Assembly (NCBI GenBank): GCA_964493985.1
Contig: CAZBQL010000018.1
Coordinates: 1-42,002 of the forward strand
Source: MGML01 sp964493985
GTDB lineage: Bacteria; Chloroflexota; Dehalococcoidia; Dehalococcoidales; UBA2162
Direction: 5' to 3'
Length of the DNA: 42,002 bases
Notes under the pieces: model-generated
What the model saw: the letters and a program-made list of their open reading frames with translations, nothing else
Told to the model about the DNA's origin: nothing
Databases searched by the model: none
Made by a program: the position numbers and the translations under genes
Shown here: positions 39,292 through 42,002 of the stretch, piece after piece
How positions within the stretch are numbered: position 1 is the stretch's first letter
Layout of the letters: each line of letters starts with the position of its first letter

Positions 39292-41223
39292 TTACTTATC
39301 TATCTCGACGATTACGGGAAGGTGATCGGAAGCGGTACTTTGAAAAACTCCCGCATTTTCTGCTTTCAGATCGGGAGTTATCCAGATATAGTCTATTCGC
39401 TGATATAAGTCAGCGGAATGGTAAGTGTATCCTTCGGGAGGGATGCTGCCTGACATCACGTCGATCAGACCCGCTTCACGGAACATCTTGATCTCGGGAG
39501 AATCCGGTTCGGCATTCAGATCCCCCGCAATTACCGTCATTTTCGCGTTATTCCAGGTCGTCAGGATAACCGGTACCTGCTGCTGCCGTATTTCCGAGTC
39601 TTCGGAAAGATGATGTAAATGGGTGGCGATGACAGTCAGGTATTCTCCATTGCCGATGTCGATCTTCGTTACCAGGTAACCCCTGCGGATGAAGAGGTCT
39701 CGCGGAGGTAATTCATAGTTGGAGGATGCTACTACCGAAAACCGGCTGAGTATAGCGCTTCCCCATAATTGCCCTTCAGTTGGCCCCGAAATATATGGCA
39801 TATCGAGTCGTTGTGAAAGCCATTCCAGCATGTCCACTCTGCCGCTGATAAGCCATCCCCTTGATATTTCCTGCAGGGCAATGATGTCGGGACCATTTTC
39901 TTCTATGACAAGAGCCAGGGCTTCCATATCCAGGTCTCCGCCGGGATTGAACCCATTGTGGAGGTTGTAAGTCATTACTTTAACCGGGAAGCCATTTCCA
40001 TCCGTTTCGACCGGTTGCTGGTAAGTAATGATCTGGATCAAAGGTATAACCAGAAGCAACGTGACGAATAAAAGTGTTACCCGCGAGGTTTTTATCACTA
40101 AAGTTCGATTATCGGTCTTAAGACACGATACAAGGGCGCAGAAGGCTATCAATACTGCTGCTACCAGTTCTAAGATAGTATTGGTGTAAGGAAGATTGAT
40201 CTGGTATACAGCGTAATACGCCAGTGTCAGGATACCGAAGAGTAGAAATCCCGTTCCGTTTGCTGTGGTTATACTGCCGGAACGGGTATCATTTCTGCAC
40301 GTCATTCCGGTCAGTATTGTTACAAGGAGGGCCGATATGGATAGCTGCTCCAAGAGTAACAGTATTGCTGCCAGCCAGGATTGACCGGGGAACGGAAATG
40401 CCGTGCATGCGATCAGAATTACTCCTCCGGCTAAAACGGCCGGCACCTTAATGAAATTCTTCCTGAGTAACAGAACAGAGACAAAAAGACCTGCTACCTG
40501 GCTGATCAGCACCCAGCCGAAAACGTAAGGCGGTAGCCATCCGGTAGTAACCGTATTACGGGCGATATTTTGTAGTACGACCATCTGGAGAAAAAGGAAG
40601 GGGCCAAAAGCCAGCCACGGCCAGGCAATTCCACCGGCCTCAGTTTCAGGTGTTGTATGCTGTGAGAAAGCGGCAATGGTCAACCAGTGTAAGAGCACCA
40701 GAACTACAGTTATAAACAGGGCAAGTAAATCGGACCGCCACATCAGATCGTAGGTTCCGAAGGAACCGTATAATACCGTATCCAGGATAAATCCCGTCAA
40801 CAGCCCAATTGCCAGGTTGCCGATGGATGTGCTTCCTCTGAACCTTGTTCTGTCTACATATGCAGCCAGAAATATACTGAATAATATTGTACCGATTGCG
40901 GATAATATCAGGTCTACAAGAGGTTCGGACCATTGTACCTGGACGAGGAGCCTTGCCAGCCCCAGTCCGGCGGCGCTAAAGGCTACAAGCTGGTAATCGC
41001 CCATTACACGTTTCAGAAAGCTTGAGAAGAAAGAGAATGAGAAAATTACCAGTGCTACAGGACCGAGTATTGCAGCACCGAGTCCGAAATGGTCTCCAAG
41101 TACCCAGGTAATCTGGGGTATCATTACTCTGAGTAACTGGAGGCCGAAAAGAACGGAAAGAGCAGGCAGGAGAATATCACTTGCCCTGGACAGCACCGGT
41201 AGTTTTACTGGAGTAGTCTTCAA
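39292..41223 (-). CDS. Polytopic membrane protein fused to an endonuclease/exonuclease/phosphatase domain (CWH43-like)
   Basis: This 643-residue protein has about 11-12 membrane helices (about 10-395) followed by an endonuclease/exonuclease/phosphatase domain (about 415-643). The active-site motifs are complete: YNLHNG (about 418), LQEIS, ATHLHH, GDLNAEP and SDHLPV near the end. The arrangement mirrors eukaryotic CWH43/PGAP2-interacting protein, in which a membrane part precedes an EEP domain in GPI-lipid remodelling. In bacteria the substrate could be a phospholipid or phosphorylated glycan; that is inference. The domain should face outside or inside depending on helix number. Confidence 0.85.
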   Translation of the reverse strand: MKTTPVKLPVLSRASDILLPALSVLFGLQLLRVMIPQITWVLGDHFGLGAAILGPVALVIFSFSFFSSFLKRVMGDYQLVAFSAAGLGLARLLVQVQWSEPLVDLILSAIGTILFSIFLAAYVDRTRFRGSTSIGNLAIGLLTGFILDTVLYGSFGTYDLMWRSDLLALFITVVLVLLHWLTIAAFSQHTTPETEAGGIAWPWLAFGPFLFLQMVVLQNIARNTVTTGWLPPYVFGWVLISQVAGLFVSVLLLRKNFIKVPAVLAGGVILIACTAFPFPGQSWLAAILLLLEQLSISALLVTILTGMTCRNDTRSGSITTANGTGFLLFGILTLAYYAVYQINLPYTNTILELVAAVLIAFCALVSCLKTDNRTLVIKTSRVTLLFVTLLLVIPLIQIITYQQPVETDGNGFPVKVMTYNLHNGFNPGGDLDMEALALVIEENGPDIIALQEISRGWLISGRVDMLEWLSQRLDMPYISGPTEGQLWGSAILSRFSVVASSNYELPPRDLFIRRGYLVTKIDIGNGEYLTVIATHLHHLSEDSEIRQQQVPVILTTWNNAKMTVIAGDLNAEPDSPEIKMFREAGLIDVMSGSIPPEGYTYHSADLYQRIDYIWITPDLKAENAGVFQSTASDHLPVIVEIDK

Positions 41224-41304
41224 CTTGTCCCTTCGAGTAGAGTTTATACCGTCAGCTTCCCTAATACAACTTTTTTAAGCTGGAGGCATATAATTCAATG
41301 AGAA

Positions 41305-41332
41305 AGGAGGTAGAGACCAATCTCTACCTCCT
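41305..41332 (-). terminator. Terminator after the ABC solute-binding protein gene
   Basis: A perfect 12-bp stem (41305-41316 with 41321-41332, AGGAGGTAGAGA and TCTCTACCTCCT) has a four-base loop. On the minus strand it is followed by TTCTC; on the plus strand by CCTGTTTT. It lies 50 bases after the stop of the gene at 41383. Confidence 0.82.
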
Positions 41333-41382
41333 CCTGTTTTATAGTTATGAATCAATTATTGGAATCTTGTTTGGATGGATTA

Positions 41383-42002
41383 TTAGTAGCCCATGCCTGT
41401 CTTCATCTCATCATCCATCCACATGTAGAAGTATATCTGGAGTTCATCATCACATCCGATAGATGATTCTCCGTGGTAATTCTGCACCCAGGGCCACCAC
41501 ATCCGGAAACTTCTCGGGAGAGGACACCATATACCAACGCACTGCTCGAGGATGAAAGGAGTTATCGATTTCAGAGTAGCAGCATATTTGGCATCGTCTC
41601 TCATCACGTATTTTCGCTGTTCTTCGTAAGCTGCCCTGGTCTTGGGATTCTCGTAATAGGAGAAGCAGTCGAAGCTTTCACTTCGGGTGCTGTGCATATC
41701 ATACGGGAAGGCAGAGGTTGGTGACGCTGTATAGATACCTTCTTCATAAGAACGTGCCCGTCTCATACCACCGACGATACTGCCTTCAAGCTGCTGTATC
41801 TCCAGTTCGACATTGACCGCGGCAAAGTATTCCTTGATGATGGACAGGAAATCTGTTTGTGCGGGGCTGGAGGAGATTATCTGGCACTTAAAACCGTCAG
41901 GATAGCCGGCCTCGGCAAGCAGGGCTTTTGCCTTGGGGATGGTAGTTTCATCGTAGGTAAACAGTTCCTGGACACCGCACCTGGAGTCTGGAGTGGTCGG
42001 TT
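41383..42002 (-). CDS. ABC transporter family-5 solute-binding protein (C-terminal part, cut by window edge)
   Basis: The frame is open to the end of the window (206 codons including the stop), so the N-terminus is missing. The visible part has the family-5 hallmark AKALLAEAGYPDGFKCQI, then KEYFAAVNVELEIQQLE, and a C-terminal lobe rich in Trp and Tyr (FRMWWPWVQNYHGE). Such proteins capture peptides, nickel chelates or other solutes outside the membrane and deliver them to an ABC permease; the ligand is not identifiable here. It is separated from the EEP fusion gene by a terminator. Confidence 0.85.
   Translation of the reverse strand, partial: PTTPDSRCGVQELFTYDETTIPKAKALLAEAGYPDGFKCQIISSSPAQTDFLSIIKEYFAAVNVELEIQQLEGSIVGGMRRARSYEEGIYTASPTSAFPYDMHSTRSESFDCFSYYENPKTRAAYEEQRKYVMRDDAKYAATLKSITPFILEQCVGIWCPLPRSFRMWWPWVQNYHGESSIGCDDELQIYFYMWMDDEMKTGMGY

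Noticed and set aside
1..42002. CRISPR arrays, tRNA or rRNA genes
   Set aside because: No regularly spaced identical repeats and no cloverleaf or rRNA signature noticed on reading both strands; a covariance-model scan would be needed to exclude small RNAs fully.

Overview
This 42 kb window is a bacterial chromosome segment. The gene content and order point to Chloroflexota, most likely an anaerobic Dehalococcoidia-like lineage. The evidence is a ppsA-dgt-dnaG-rpoD block next to a DUF151 nuclease and a complete atpIBEFHAGDC operon, a double-cubane-cluster reductase pair, an Fe-S protein rich in Cys, and fatty-acid/xenobiotic-type ACAD, SDR, EthD and aryl-sulfotransferase-like genes. This assignment is inference from gene content; no rRNA or tRNA lies in the window. 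Several promoters match the RpoD consensus well (TTGACA, 16-18 nt, TATAAT-like), and three housekeeping units (rpsP, the atp operon, dnaG) appear to be transcribed with almost no 5' leader.

Region 1 (1-5029): a palindromic dispersed repeat, endonuclease V (minus), then rpsP-khpA, two tandem zinc-ribbon/transmembrane/eight-repeat beta-propeller genes, and rimM (all plus). Region 2 (5030-12549, minus): the F-type ATP synthase operon, preceded by its own terminator-separated DUF151 nuclease gene. Region 3 (12721-19321, plus): PEP synthase, dGTPase-like HD protein, primase and the housekeeping sigma factor, closed by a strong terminator. Region 4 (19398-24616): a predicted ATPase, a PEBP lipoprotein, and a SnoaL-like / MFS / aryl-sulfotransferase-like group with divergent promoters.

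Region 5 (24697-28498, minus): a double-cubane-cluster protein (YjiM/HgdB-like) and its ATP-dependent activator (YjiL/HgdC-like), followed by an orphan HypA nickel chaperone and a winged-helix plus two-ferredoxin-cluster protein with its own palindromic operator. This is the best candidate here for a poorly described redox system. Region 6 (28869-32561): a lipoprotein, a TetR regulator with an evident operator, a methyltransferase, an MBL hydrolase, a small membrane protein and the 3' remnant of a second MBL gene. Region 7 (32915-36160): typA, a J-domain-only protein, and an AbrB/RelE-type toxin-antitoxin pair lying between two imperfect 55-bp direct repeats. Region 8 (36153-39285): ACAD-SDR (minus) diverging from EthD-cupin (plus), probably one catabolic locus. 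Region 9 (39292-42002, minus): a CWH43-like membrane/endonuclease-phosphatase fusion and the C-terminal part of a family-5 ABC solute-binding protein cut by the window edge.

No CRISPR array, complete insertion sequence, rRNA or tRNA was found.
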